In this document: one piece after another, positions 21,363 to 36,409 of the stretch
Position numbering within the stretch: the stretch's first letter is position 1
Layout of the letters: the number at the start of each line of letters is the position of its first letter
Origin: Boswellia sacra
Taxonomy: Eukaryota; Streptophyta; Magnoliopsida; Sapindales; Burseraceae
Reading direction: 5' to 3'
DNA: 64,000 nucleotides
Assembly: GCA_013180625.2 (NCBI GenBank)
Contig: SNVD02011200.1
Span: 1-64,000 of the forward strand
Made by a program: the position numbers and the translations under genes
The notes under the pieces: model-generated
Told to the model about the DNA's origin: nothing
What the model saw: only the letters and a program-made list of their open reading frames with translations
The model's database searches: none

Positions 21363-22609
21363 TTATCAGAGCCAGGCAGGAGGGAACAATAATTCTTGTT
21401 TTGCCATATTGAATGATCCGTCCAAACGTCAAATTACTAGTTTGAAAAAAAATGTAGGGGAGCTAGGGGCATGCAATAGTGTTAATTAATGGTTTTATTT
21501 TTCTTTGTTTTTGAATATTGAGTTGAGTATCGACTTGACTATCCAACCTGTGCTTATAAGGATAGAGAATAACGCTGCTTGTAGCAGTGAGGTTTCTTGG
21601 AATTGTTCCCATGATCATCCATCGTTTAACTTTGAGTGGTTTCCTATTATGATACGCAAGTGAGTGTGTAAAGTTAATCCGTGGGGCCATTATTTTTATA
21701 AAAATGCGAAGGCTTGTGATTGTTAGAAAGGTATGGGTTACATATCTCTTTTCTTTACCTAATTCTATATTTGAAAATTAAAAGTAAGTTTATTTTTAAA
21801 CTAAAGAAGCTAAACATAAACATAGTGGTTAATAAAATGTTACCTTCCTCAAAATTATTTACTATCAAAATAATAGCTCTTAAAATAGTAAGATTATATT
21901 TATTATCATTAATGTACTTGTAAAATAAGATATTTCGAATTTAAATATCCACCACTAAAATCATACCAATCCAATGCTTTACATATATTAACTTCAAATT
22001 TTGGTTTTAACTTTCTTCACATTGAGTCTAACCATTAGTTAGACATAATTGACTGAGAACTTGGTTGTGCATTAACATAAATCTCGGCTCTAATTTATTT
22101 ATGTTTTAGATTATATTATGTGAATTTGACACTTTTTAATTAGATGCTGTGGTTACTATTATACGTTGAAAGTGGCGAATGGGTCCCGTGATTTAGTTTC
22201 AATATCACTTGTCACTTGACAAAGGCATTTACCCTGGATTTTATCGTAGAAGCGGAATGTAAAATACAATCCATCCAATATTTGGCACATAATTTTTATT
22301 AGCAAGTACAAGGCTAGGCACAATTAAACATGTCTAACATGGCAAATAGAATAAATGAATAATATTAGACTTACAATATTCATGTAACCTAAATCTTACA
22401 GTATGACTTGACAATTTATATGACGAAAATTCATTAAAGAAGAAAAAATAAAAATAAATGAGAAAATTTACATTTTTAATAGGATTATGTCACTTAAAAT
22501 ATAATATCACGTTATAAATTTTATGTTATATAAATATTGTAAATCTAATATTATTAAAAATTAATATACGTTATACTTAAAATATGATACACTTTTACTT
22601 GTTGCCCTT
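21363..22609. other. Intergenic region between the two LRX genes
   Basis: Holds the 3' flank of copy 1 and AT-rich DNA. No further gene is supported; small open frames at 21463 (-) and 21720 (+) show no family. Confidence 0.55.
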
Positions 22610-23340
22610 CCACATCAAGTACCTTTCACAATTAGAGCTTGGTCTGGGCCCTTGCTAGACATCCCCTAATTTGCAAGAAATCAAGTACCCTCACTGTGTC
22701 TATGTCATTATCTTCTGTTTTTGGCTTTTGGCGTCGCCTACCACCCAATATTTTGTTAACTTAGTCCACTCTCGTGCGCCCATATGCACACCTCAACTAC
22801 TAGTTTAATAATTAAGTTACAGCCTAAGATCTGCACAGAACCCTCGTTTTTTGTTGAGAAAATATTTACCTGTTTCCGTCCAACTATCAACCAAAAACTT
22901 GGACACCCTTATGGTGTTGATTGAAACTTAATTCTTATTAACTATACCAATCTCTACCATACTATGCCACAGCCAGTTCATTTTCATGTACACAAAGAAA
23001 CGAAATACCAGATTGGAAGACACAACAAGAAGCAAAGACGAAGGAAAGTTATTAAGTTAAAGTTCTTGTTGCGCTCTTGATGAAGCATTAGTCAAATTGA
23101 AAGTTAAAACCCATCTGTATTCAACTAATATTACCTTAATTCCTTAAAATATATAACAAGTAGCTGATGCTGGTGTTATACAGTCAACGTTTTAAATCCC
23201 ATTTAAGAATAAGACAATATTCTACGTTTTGTGTCATTGATTGCAACATCTAACTTCTTTCACACTTGTCTTAGCCCACATATAAGTCTTGGATAATTTC
23301 CAATTTCTATCTCATTAATCTACGACTTAGAATAGAATTT
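22610..23340 (+). repeat. Upstream region shared by the two LRX genes, copy 2
   Basis: Partner of 19500-20150, in the same orientation and the same position relative to its gene. A CACATATAAGTC element about 65 bp before the start codon is a plausible TATA box. Confidence 0.65.
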
Positions 23341-23345
23341 CAGTT

Positions 23346-24524
23346 ATGAACATCATTCATGTCATTCTCTCTATCACTATCCTGCTGCTTTCTAAACCTT
23401 CTCATCAAGATTCAGATTATCCGCCAATATTCACACTAAATCCTAGACTCTTGAGGGCTTACGGAGCCCTCCAAGCTTGGAAACTTGCCATCACTTCTGA
23501 TCCACAAGACTTCACCTCAAACTGGTGTGGCCCTGATGTGTGCAACTATACTGGGGTAATTTGTGCACCAGCCCCAGATGACCCTTTCATCTTGACAGTC
23601 GCCGGAATAGACCTGAACCATGCCAACATAGCCGGAATTTTGCCAGAAGAGCTAGGCCTCCTCACAGACCTTGCTTTCTTCCATATAAATTCCAATCGCT
23701 TTTGTGGTACAATTCCTGATAGCTTCCAATATATGCACCTTCTTTATGAGCTTGATCTCAGTAACAACCAATTTAGCTGTGAGTTTCCTCCTGTTCTGCT
23801 CTCTTTACCATCACTCAGGTTTCTAGACATCAGATTCAATCAATTCAAAGGTGATATTCCCTCAGCGCTCTTTGATCTGAAACTTGATGCGCTGTTTATC
23901 AACGACAACAAGTTCAAATCATCTTTGCCAACAAACTTTGGTAACTCTCCTGTTTCAGTGCTTGTCTTAGCAAATAATCACTTCAACGGTTGCATACCCT
24001 CGAGTTTGACGAAAATGGCAGGGAACCTTAATGAGCTCATTCTCATTAATTCGGGGTTGACTGGTTGTTTTCAACCAGAGATAGGGTCGTTGAAGGAATT
24101 GACAGTCCTTGATGTTAGCTTCAATACTTTAGTCGGCCCACTGCCAGATTCCATTGGAGGAATGAAGAAATTGGAGCAGCTAAATGTAGCATACAACAAG
24201 TTATATGGTGACATTCCAGAGAGTATATGCTCATTGCCTAAGTTGCAAAATTTCACATTCTCGAACAATTACTTTTGTATTGAACCACCAATTTGTCTCA
24301 AGTTGCAGGCTAAAGATGACAGGAAAAATTGCATTCCTGGAAGGCCACTTCAACGATCACCTGAGGAATGCAAATCATTCAATGCACATCCTGTTGATTG
24401 TGGCTCCTTTGCCTGCTCACCAAGATCAAGATCTCCGCCTCCATCACTGCCGCCGCCACCCCCACCAGCAGCACCACCACCAGAGTGTTCACTACGAACC
24501 GCAGCAGGGCCCCATTACCCATAA
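23346..24524 (+). CDS. LRR-extensin-like (LRX) cell-wall protein, copy 2
   Basis: Intronless, 392 residues, colinear with copy 1. It has a signal peptide (IIHVILSITILLLSKPSHQD), the LRX N-terminal domain (VCNYTGVICAPAPDD), about ten LRRs, and the Cys hinge (CLKLQAKDDRKNCIPGRP, ECKSFNAHPVDCG). The proline-rich tail is different and slightly longer (SPPPSLPPPPPPAAPPP), ending CSLRTAAGPHYP. The LRR core is well conserved between copies, with several replacements on variable repeat faces and an added Cys in FSCEFPPV. The tails have diverged almost completely. This points to retained LRR function with relaxed constraint on the extensin part. Expected location is the cell wall or apoplast; the likely ligand class (RALF peptides) is inferred from the family. 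Confidence 0.88.
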   Translation: MNIIHVILSITILLLSKPSHQDSDYPPIFTLNPRLLRAYGALQAWKLAITSDPQDFTSNWCGPDVCNYTGVICAPAPDDPFILTVAGIDLNHANIAGILPEELGLLTDLAFFHINSNRFCGTIPDSFQYMHLLYELDLSNNQFSCEFPPVLLSLPSLRFLDIRFNQFKGDIPSALFDLKLDALFINDNKFKSSLPTNFGNSPVSVLVLANNHFNGCIPSSLTKMAGNLNELILINSGLTGCFQPEIGSLKELTVLDVSFNTLVGPLPDSIGGMKKLEQLNVAYNKLYGDIPESICSLPKLQNFTFSNNYFCIEPPICLKLQAKDDRKNCIPGRPLQRSPEECKSFNAHPVDCGSFACSPRSRSPPPSLPPPPPPAAPPPECSLRTAAGPHYP

Positions 24525-24796
24525 ACCACGCCGAGATAGGAGAGGGGAAAATTATAGTTCTTCCTTGTGATAATATACTTGCATTTTTTACATTTACTAT
24601 AGTCCGAAAAATAGAGAGGAGAAATTCTTTTCTTCCATTTTATTTCCAATCTTGCATCACCAATTACCTGTACCATACGAATGTAAACTTATGGATTGGA
24701 AGATAATCTATAAAATATGTATTTGCTCTGTCCTGCATATGATGATTACTTCTTGATTAATTTGTTTGCAATTTTGTTGATATCAGTTGTACCTAC

Positions 24797-24836
<40 letters not shown>

Positions 24837-26161
24837 CCCTCATGGATTAACAGTGATCACATGATCTAATTTTGCAAATCAGATGTGAAATCGGAAATGA
24901 ATGGAAAATAATTAACCAAGTTGGTGAAGATTTTCACTTATGAACTCTGATGTTGAAAATTGATCTTCTAGGGGGATTATTAATTAATGTTATTCGTTAT
25001 TGCTACAAAATGTTTTGCTCTGTTTGTCTCTCATAAACAATAGATAGCAACAAGTTAATGGTCTTAATAATTCTAGTCCTAGATAGTTGCTGATTCTTTT
25101 CAGTAGATGTAGAGCAGTGACTCTGTTTCGTGTCCATTGGCCGATCACAGTTGCATAAAATGTTATCAAGAGCAGCTAAGACGATCGGTTAACATATTAG
25201 ATGAATAATCAGTTTATACTAATTATAACCCCATACCAATTAATTTAATTGATCGTAATTCATGAATAACATGGATTTCCAATATGGGCGAAAAGAACAT
25301 AATTGTTTCTTTTTTATTTTTCATGATAAACATAAGATTTTCACCATCTATATAGCTATCAATCCATATGAATTTGATTTTAGTTTTCGTTAATAGATAC
25401 AATTATATATTAGGATTAATAAAATATCAATAATTAATAAGAATAATGCCGGTTTTACAAATTTCCTATATAAAATAGTACAAAAGATCGATGTGTCATA
25501 AAATAATATGAATAGCAAATATATAAAATCAATTCATTTAATAATTGTGAATATATTACCATTTTATAATCACAAACAAACTTGATTAAACATTTAAATA
25601 AAAAAGAAAAAGTAAAACAAAAAATTCTAAGAACATCTCTGTTCGTTTATGAATCCAAATCCTGTTTACTGTGCTGCACATTTTTCAATTTAATTTACAT
25701 TCAATTTCAACCACATATCCTTTTCAAAATTCAAAATCAACCACATATTTCTAAATTCAATTGAAAACAAAAATACCGAATTCATAAACGAACACATATT
25801 ATTACTCTTATTAGTTAATTTAGACCTAAAATATGAACTTCAACTTATCAACGTTTGTCGTTTGTGATTTAATATATTTTATATTTAATATCAATCACGT
25901 ATTTTTTTTAAAATTTAAAATAATTTAAAATTAACTATATATTTTATAATTCTATTAAAAATAAAAACACAAAATTACAAAATCACAAAATCACAAAAAA
26001 AACACACTATAATTTCGTTAGAACATCGGTGTTTCCCCTTTATGACGAGAGGCCCTGTTAATTTCACCACAAAGAGTCCGCATCATTAAGGCGGGTTTAG
26101 CAAACGGAGCGTATATATTAAGGCGAACCACGGACCAAAACGACGTAGCTTCACTAAAACA
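24525..26161. other. Intergenic region before the eS1 gene
   Basis: Contains an (AT)17 microsatellite at about 24799-24832, one clear MITE and a more eroded relative near 25860-26020. No gene is supported. Confidence 0.6.
25637..25797 (+). mobile_element. Tourist-like MITE (copy A)
   Basis: About 160 bp with terminal inverted repeats GTTCGTTTATGAAT and ATTCATAAACGAAC. The interior matches the element at 42383 (AATCCAAATCCT, TGTGCTGCACATTTTT, CAACCACATAT). Non-coding. Confidence 0.75.
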
Positions 26162-26307
26162 TTAGGGTTTTCCACTCGGCCATTCTTTAAGACAAAAAAG
26201 CCCTTCAAATTCATTAAAAAGACTCAACAACCCGAAGGTACAACCCTCAAAAGCACAAAGCCCTTCTATAAAGAGCTATATAAATCCCTAAACACAAAAT
26301 AGGGTTT
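26162..26307 (+). promoter_or_regulatory. eS1 promoter with telo-box motifs and TATA box
   Basis: TTAGGGTTT at 26162-26170 and TAGGGTTT at 26300-26307 are telo-box (AAACCCTA) motifs in reverse. Another CCCTAAAC occurs near 26359. A TATA element (CTATATAAAT) lies near 26276. Telo-boxes are common in plant ribosomal-protein promoters and help coordinate them with growth. The assignment fits the gene directly downstream. Confidence 0.6.
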
Positions 26308-26387
26308 TGAGCGTCAAGCAGACTCACCTCGGAGCGTCTCCCAGCAGCTGCTGCTTAACCCTAAACTATCTCCACAGCGCAGGAACC

Positions 26388-28501
<2,114 letters not shown>

Positions 28502-29659
28502 ATGAAGAACTCTTATTAGTTGTCTTTGACTATTTTTCCTATTTTATGAATTTTTGAGCAATTTTTGTTTGTGTGAAACTCGACTATGTTTATGCACATT
28601 TTGGTTTTAGCTGAGATGGTTACAATGGTTTTATGTATTAGACATGCTTTCGTGCTTTAATTTGGTAGACTGTTTCTTATTGCAGTTTTGGATCTTATCC
28701 AAAGTACAAGAAGTTTTAGTATACAGCATTTGGTAGTACGATACCCTGTTTTAAGAGTTGAAAATATGTGTTGGGTTACATCTGTAAACGCAATCACTTA
28801 AAGTAATTCTAGTTCTATTCAATAACGCCGGAGTTGTCCCTGCAAAATCAGTTTTCTAGTTTTACTTGATTACACTGCAGTGGTCCCTGCAAAATCAGTT
28901 GACTAACTAATCGCTGACCGCCCCTCTAAGATCTGTTCTTATTCAGTGAAGCGTTCATTAATCATTATCGTCGATGTTCGTTAATAGTTCTTGACAAAAA
29001 ACTGTTTTTCTCATTCAATTGGAAAACTTGCTAGTTTGCTTGCGTTTCCTTTTACCATAGTCGAACAATTTTTGTTTTGATCAAAGAGTTTCATTTTCCC
29101 GGTGGCAAATCAAGTTTCTTTCTCACCAGCATTTTCCACAGAATGGTAAGGAAACTAAATGACAAACTCATAATACTCTTTCTGAAAATGTTAGATGATT
29201 TCGTATAAAAGAAGGAATACAGATACTTTTTGTTGCTCGTGAAGCCAAGGCGGTGACGTCGTAGTTTTGCTCAATGATGATAGCGAAAGGTAAAAAGTCC
29301 GACAAAATTTACCCGTAATTGCCAGCTTTTAAACTTCTATAACTAAAGAAAGCATCTTTTTTTTTTTTTGTTTTTTTTCCATCATTCGACATGGTTAAGC
29401 AGAGCTTTAGTTTTAAGTTTAATTGGAAGCCCATCTTCCCACTTGGTGTAACAGAAATCCCCACTGTTGAACCAAGTCCAGACCGTGTCAATGTAATACG
29501 AACTAGACGCGTGTACGAAATTATACTGCATTGACATAGTTTCTGTGAAATTACAACATCGAAAAGCTCAAGCAGCTTATTGTAATTAGATCAGGTCTAC
29601 GTCTTACATTTCCTCGAGTTAAACTGACTAGTTTCCTCTAACAAATCCAAGAAGCAATC
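28502..29659. other. Convergent 3' region between eS1 and NET1 genes
   Basis: Holds the 3' untranslated regions of two genes that run toward each other. An 18-bp direct repeat, GTCCCTGCAAAATCAGTT, occurs near 28837 and 28882. No other gene is seen. Confidence 0.55.
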
Positions 29660-32600
29660 TCAGTCTTCATTAGTTGATGGTCTCATACATCCGCATAAAC
29701 AGGGCTTTTTCCGCTGTCTACTCCCTTTCCCGCCACTGTAAATGAAGTCCCTCAGGAGTGCACCAGTTTTGGTCTCTGAAAACCTGTATTTCCCTTTGGC
29801 TTTATTTTCATCCTCCAGTTTTAGCAAAATGTATTGGATGGATTGCACTTCAAGCTGCAGTCTTCCAATCTTTTCAGACCCTTTTCGTGCCTGGTCCGTC
29901 TCTTTGTTTCTGTTAATATTTCCATCTTCCAACTCTGCTGAGGTCTTCCCGCCCAGCGATGAGGCGCTCTCTTCAATATCTTTCGCCAACTGATCATTGA
30001 TGTCCATCAGCTGAACAATAGCCTCCTCAACTTCTTTTAACTGTTCTTTCACTCTTTCATATTCAGGATCATTGGCTTTCTTGCTCCTCCTGTTCATTTC
30101 CATTTTCTTTTTCAATTCTTGCACTGATGTTTGGAGATTAGACAATTTCTGAGCATCAGAAGCAAGTCTCTCCAAGATTTTTCTCTCATTACCTTCTTTA
30201 TTTGCTTCGCTATTGCTCTTAGAGACAGCTAGCTTGTCAATACCCAACTCCTTCTCAACTTGCAATTCTGAAGAGGGATTCTCCTGCTCCACATCTTTGG
30301 ACTGATGAAATCGTCCAGCTGCTCGCTTTTGAGTGTCATTGACTGTTGGATCAAGACTACAGTCTCGGTCAGAACATTCCCATAGCCCAAGCATCTGATC
30401 ATTCACCCCACCATCCTCTGTCCTGCTTTTTCTTCCATGGAATGAACAATCTGAGACTTGATCAAGCGGAATATCTTTCATCAACGCCCTATTCTGGACC
30501 TCAGAAGTCTCAGGTTTACTCTTCTGTAACCTCAAATTCTCAGTGAACTCATCCTCAAGTTCCATCTGTTCCTTCTGGACATATTTCTCTTCCTGTGAGG
30601 TACTTCTTAATTTCAAATCTTCAGCCTCTGTTATTTCATCTTCTACTTTGATGCTTGTCTCTACACTTGCCTGTATTTTAGACCTTTCCAGCTCTTCAGC
30701 TACTGCCTTTCCAACTGCTTTAATTCGGGTCTGCATGTCCTGCAATTCTGAAACTCCATCTGGTACCATAACGGTTTGAACTTGTTTGACATTTTCAGAG
30801 TCTGTTTGATGTTGTTGACCAGCCATTTCTGGATTCTGGTCACACGGTTAAAAAAATTAAATTAAATTAAAAATATATTATTATGCTGTGTAAAGCATGG
30901 ATAGCTGAACTGAACGATGAAAGACATGGAGATATATTTCCACAGATTGGCTCAGCATGCTTCATTTCTGGTATAGATGTGTTTACACCAACACTAATTG
31001 TACAAGTTCGATATATTTCTTCTAAACGAATGTCATCAAGTCATCTGGCCATTTTGGAACTGAGTGGAGAGAGTGAAAAAACATTTAAAATTTCTGATAG
31101 TGGTTAATTTGAAAGATTATCAAGTTTCTAAAAGTAAAAGGTTTAATTAGCTACTTAGATCCTTCTTGCTAAGCCAGTAAAAATATTTTGGAGGAACATT
31201 AAAAAGAGAAACATAATTCTACCTACTAGCATTTAGATGTTGATATGTTTCAAGGAATGATGTTTTTTCCAGAGTAAAGAATGTTACCATTTGTTTTCCA
31301 CTGCCTGCCAGAAAATGCTTTTTCTGACGAAGGACTTGGTGTTCAAGAGATGCTACATTATCTCTCAGTGAAGCTATTACAGGAATATATGAAGACAGTT
31401 GGGCTTTTAGTTGTCCAATTTCACCTTCCAAGAAGCCAACTCTTTCTTTCATCTGTTCTGTCTCCAAACTTTTGGCTGCAGTTTCATCTTCAAGACTCTC
31501 GCAAACATTGGTAAGCTCATTTACTTTATTTTCAAGCAGAACTTCACGGGTGAAAGAGATTTGCAGATCAAAATAAAATGATGCAGCCTCAGCCTCCCAC
31601 AGTCCAAACTCATTGCTTCGCTCCTGCAGTTCAGAACTCAAGTACACTTCTCTGATCCTTTGTTCTTCAACCTCCTCACGTAACATACCCACTTCAGACT
31701 CCAAAGTTTCATTTACTTCATGAAGGCATTCAATTTCTTTTTTCTGTTTTGTGCTCTCTTCGGATAATTCAAGAATACGCGTCTCTATATTTGCTTCAGT
31801 TAGTTTTAATTCTTGACATTCCCTCTTCAGATCCTCAATGGTTATGCACAACTCTGCATTCATGTTATGTGTAGCCTTTAGCTTTTGTTCTGCTTCTAAA
31901 AGCTCTGTGGCCGTTTGCCTCAGAGAATCTTGTCCAGTAAAGATTTCATTCTTCAATTGATCATTGAGATCCTTGACATCAAGCAGCTCCTTGCGCAATT
32001 CATCAACTGTTCCATTCAGATGTAGAACTTCAGCTTCTTTCATTTCCAGCTTCTCCCCGAGTGATTCAACCTTCTCCTTGAGATCATTGTTGATCATATG
32101 TAGACAGTTGAGATCTTCAGCGAGTGCTTTAACTTCATCTGCTTTCTCAATCCCAAAGCTCCTAAAAACCACAGAGAGGTTACCGAGATCTAGTGCTTCC
32201 TGGAGAATAACACTGTTTTCCTCTTCAAGTACAGACATTTCCTCTTTTAGGACCAAAAATTTCTGATGCAAAAGTCTGTCTTCTTCAATCATTTTGGAAT
32301 TCTCTTCTTGCAATTCCAGGTAAGCCCCCTGCAAAGTCACCAACTTTACACCCTGCGTTTCCAGTTCAGCCTTTAACTCATCCTGCTTCTGCTCTCCATG
32401 GCTCACTTCTAACATTAACTGCCTGTTCATCTCAAGGAGTTCATCCTTATCTCTTTGCAGCATTGCTCGTTGCTCTCTCATGGTCATAAGCTCCTGCTCA
32501 AAGATTTCCTTCTCTGACAGAAGTTCAGCTGCCTCTAATCTCAGTTGTCCTAGCAAAGTTAAAAGCACTGAATTCTCAACCAGTAGTTGCTGCTTCTCAT

Positions 32601-35600
32601 CCTCATTTTTTAACAGTGAACCCTTTAGGTCCACAATATTATCTAGAATACGTGGAATAGGAATTTGCCCCTGTTCAACCTTATCTTCATGCCAAGCAAC
32701 CGGATCAAATTGAAGAGCCTTGAACAATTGATAAATTCCAGTCCGCAGTTTCTCAATTTCATCCAACAAGAATTCTGTTTCGACCTGCTGCTCCAGATTT
32801 TCACACTCCAACTCTGATATCAGTTTATCTGATAATTTCGCAGCCTCAACATGTCTCTGACATTCTATCAACAAAGATAAGTTTTTTCCCTCAAGATCTT
32901 CTATAAACTTCTGCAAAATGAAGATCTCTACCTGAGCTTTTACAGCTTTATCCAGTTCTTCTTCAAATTCTTTCTTCCTCAGTTTAGTTTCTTCTTGTAG
33001 AATATGCAGATGGCTTTCCAGACCTGCCATTCGGGACTCACTGGAGTGTACATAGCAAGCACGCTCTTGTTGCTCTGTAATAAGAGAATCCCGCAATTCT
33101 TCTACTTGACAAAGTGTGGAATCTTTCTCCTTCTCAAGATCAGCATATTTTTCTTCTAATTTTGTAAACCTCTTTTCCAGGTTTCCAAGTCTCCTTTCAA
33201 CATTTTCCAGCTGAGAGACTAGGGTGCCTCTTTCATTTAGAAGACTCGATTTCTCATTTTTGAGCAACTGGCAGAAATCTTCTAAGCTCTTTGACTTTGC
33301 CTTCAGACTTTCAAGCTCTACGTTTGCACCTGCAAGGGATTTCTCCAGTAAGATATTCTTTTCCAAGAGTTTGTGCATATTCTCAGTCATAATCTGTAAC
33401 TGAGAAAGCAGAGCAGCTTTCTCAGCAACAAGAGAGGATTTATCTTCCCGGAGAAACCGACAGGACTCCTGCAATTCATGGACCTTCTCTTTCGAACCAT
33501 CTAACTTGCCATTCAAATCTGACAGTGAACTCTCCAGAGCAGCATTTTTCTCCAAAACGTTATCCATGTTCTTCAACTTCTCATACAGAGCTTTTTTCTC
33601 GTCTGTGTGATTCTTGCAGAATATTTTCAGCTTTGAGTTCTCATCTTGCAACTCCTTCACAGATGATTCAAGACATTCAGGATTCAAACCTACTGACAGG
33701 ATGCTGTCCACTAGAGCCTGGTATCTCCTATTTAAACCCATGATTTCCTCCTTCAGATGGTAAACCTCTAGCTGGAGGGCATTACTTTTGTCCACTTGTA
33801 ATATGATCTCCTCTTCAAGTTTCATTTTCAACTCCTTCAAGTGAAGAATTTCATTTTGTAGATTCTTTATTGAAATAGTAGAAGCATTGTTCAATTCAAT
33901 CAAGCTAATGTTTTCTTTTTTAACCAACTGGACATCTTCCTCCAAATCATGGTTGCATATCTCCAAGTCCTTCAGTGTTTGAAGCTTATTTTGAAGCTCC
34001 AATGTCAGAGCTTTCTGCTCCTCTTGAGATTGAGAGTGCAACTTCTGCAAAGTCTGAAGAGTGGTCTCAACTTGTACAAATCGTGAGTGTTCATCCTGCA
34101 GTAAAGCCTGAAGTTTCTCCAGCTCTTTTTGCTTCTGAGAAAGCTCTTGATCCTTAATTGCTATCTTTTGAGCCAGACTTTCTGCCTGTACCTGCAGAGA
34201 CTGATTTGATCTCTCCAGCTGGACACACTGTTGTTCCGCTGACTTTAGTTTTGCAGCACCCATAAGAATTTCAGAGTTTAGTCGTTTAGCATCCTCTTGG
34301 GCATTAAAAATGTCACTCTCCATCTTAGCTATTTTCTCCATACACAGCTCATACCGCAAAGCTATGGCTTCTTTTTCTTCACTCAGTCTGGTAAGAGCTT
34401 GTTTCAGTGCTTTAACTTCAGTCTCTGCTCGTTCAGTTTGCTCATTAAGAGTTCTGGCGCTCTCCTCAGCCAGTGAGATTTTACTCTCCAGTGCATATAT
34501 CATCTCAAGACATTGCTTGTACTGAAGAAGACCAGCTTGTTTCTCTGCCTCCAACCTAGAAAGTTCTTGTTTGAGATTCTGAGCTTCTGTTTCTGCTTTA
34601 GAAGCTCGCTCATTTAGCCCTTTTGAATCCTCCTGGGCTTGGGAAATCATCTTCTCTAGACTGGATATTTTTTCCAAACAATTATTGTATTGAAGAAGCC
34701 CAGCATCCCTCTCAGCTTCTAACTTGAGAAGTGCTTCCTTTAATACTTTAATTTCAATGTCTGCTTTGCTAGCTCGTTCATCAAGGCCCCCAGCGTCCCT
34801 TTTTGCATGATTAAGCTCTCTCTCCAGGCTAGAGAACTTCTGCAAACTTTGCTGGTATTGAAGAAGAACAACTTCCTTTTCGGCTTGCATATCTGCAAGA
34901 GTTTTCTTCAAAGCTTCAACTTCACTTTCCGATTTACCTGCATGCTCAGATCCGAAAAGAAACTTGGTCTTTATATTTTGGTTCTCATTTGAAAAATGAG
35001 AGTCTCTGTCTTGCGGACTGTGCTTGCTATCTTCTGCCTCATGGAAATTCAGCCCTTTCTTCAACCTTCCTTCTTCAACTTTTGAATTTTGTGGCACCAC
35101 TGCTCCTGAACCAAACATCTCATTGAGCTGCTTTAAACCCCTTTTGCTTATTCCAGAGTCTGATTCTTCTGAATACCCTCCATTCCTTTTCAAAGCATGC
35201 AAGTTGGTTGAAGAGAGTCCCAGTGCATCTTTATGCAAATCATCTGGGTCAAGCAATGCACGTATTGGATGCGGCATGTCTGGTGTGTGAGGCTCAGCAT
35301 CATGGCCTGATGAACCTGGGGGTGAATCATCATGCAGTACATAGGGTACTTGATTAGGAAAAGCTTCTACGATGGTTCGATGGGCCTGGCGGAGCTCTAC
35401 GGTTGCATGATCATATCTCTCTGCTAAAGCACGGTAAGCTCGGTAGAATTCCTCAACCAATTTCATTAGCTCAGGACGTTTCTTGTAGTACATTTCAGCT
35501 CTCCTTGCAAAAGAATCTGCATCTTCTTCAATAAGCTTGATCATTGCCTTGACTTTAGCATCCATGTCTGTTTCAGATGATTCAAGTTAGGTGGATAGCA

Positions 35601-36409
35601 ACCCAAAAATTTGAGCAGATATACAAAGAAACATTCACTTGTTCAGTTGTTCATTAAAGGGAAAAAATAATATCCATCTCCCCATGTGATATTCCAATAC
35701 TCCATTGACAATCATCATAACTGTGCTACAGCTTAAGATTTTGACACTAAGATCAGGGCATAAGATTACATGACTTCTATCATACATTGTATAAAGTTGA
35801 TGTTATTGGATCATAAAGATAGTTCACATAATCTCAGCTAAATAACAATGTGCCTAACATTTGGACCCAATAAAAAACACATCCCAGTACTTTGACTAAA
35901 TGCCAATACTTTGATCAATGTGGTCAAACAAATTGCCTTCAACCCTTTAACATGTATTAAGGTAATGGAGAGTCATTTTCCCTCCTGAAAGAAGAAATAA
36001 TTAAGAACAGCCAATGGAAAGAGTGGCTAAAACAAGAAGTGATGAGTCTTGGAAAATTAAGAAAAACATTACGCGAATCACAATTGACGGCACAATGAAA
36101 GTAAATTACACTCTTATATATGAGAATATCTAGACAGAAATCATAAATATAGTTCTTTATTCTATTACCTTGGTGTACCATATTAACACTTGCATTCTAT
36201 TAAAAATTGATAACATGCACAGTTACTATACGTATGTCATACAATATGCCATTGTTAAAAAAAATATATATGTATAAGCCACAACAAATTTAAAGTAGGA
36301 ATTGACCTGTAAGATTTTCCTGAAGCCATTTTGAATTCTTTGGACTATTGTGGCTGTCCCACCACCAAGAATACATGCGCCTCGACTCCTGATGTAGTAA
36401 GGTTGCCAT
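29660..36409 (-). CDS. NETWORKED 1 (NET1)-type actin-binding protein
   Basis: Three coding exons on the minus strand: 36409-36307, 35567-31288 and 30835-29660, giving 1852 residues. Exon 1 encodes [20 protein letters not shown] and joins (G|AC) to [20 protein letters not shown], forming the complete NAB (KIP1-like) domain, about residues 10-95, which binds F-actin. The rest is mostly heptad-rich coiled coil, including four 56-residue repeats (about 251-474). The C-terminus carries the conserved NET1 tail, with [20 protein letters not shown] near the end. NET1 proteins link actin to the plasma membrane and plasmodesmata. Exon 2 to 3 was joined in phase 0 at ATG|gtaaca and ccag|AATCCAG; a shorter acceptor 7 bases on would break the frame. 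Only the 5'-most ATG gives the Trp-rich NAB start. The 5' leader probably runs through introns towards 37.3-37.5 kb. Confidence 0.9.
34249..34920 (-). repeat. Four 168-bp in-frame repeats in NET1
   Basis: Four consecutive 56-residue units begin VEALKK, IKVLKE, AQNLKQ and VKALKQ, each with EA/EE..K....L.QY..CLEKI..LE and ending near DERASKAE. Fifty-six is exactly eight heptads, so units can be added without breaking coiled-coil register. Confidence 0.85.

Noticed and set aside
30883..31107. Plus-strand frame between NET1 exons 2 and 3
   Set aside because: It lies in a NET1 intron, antisense, with no recognisable product.
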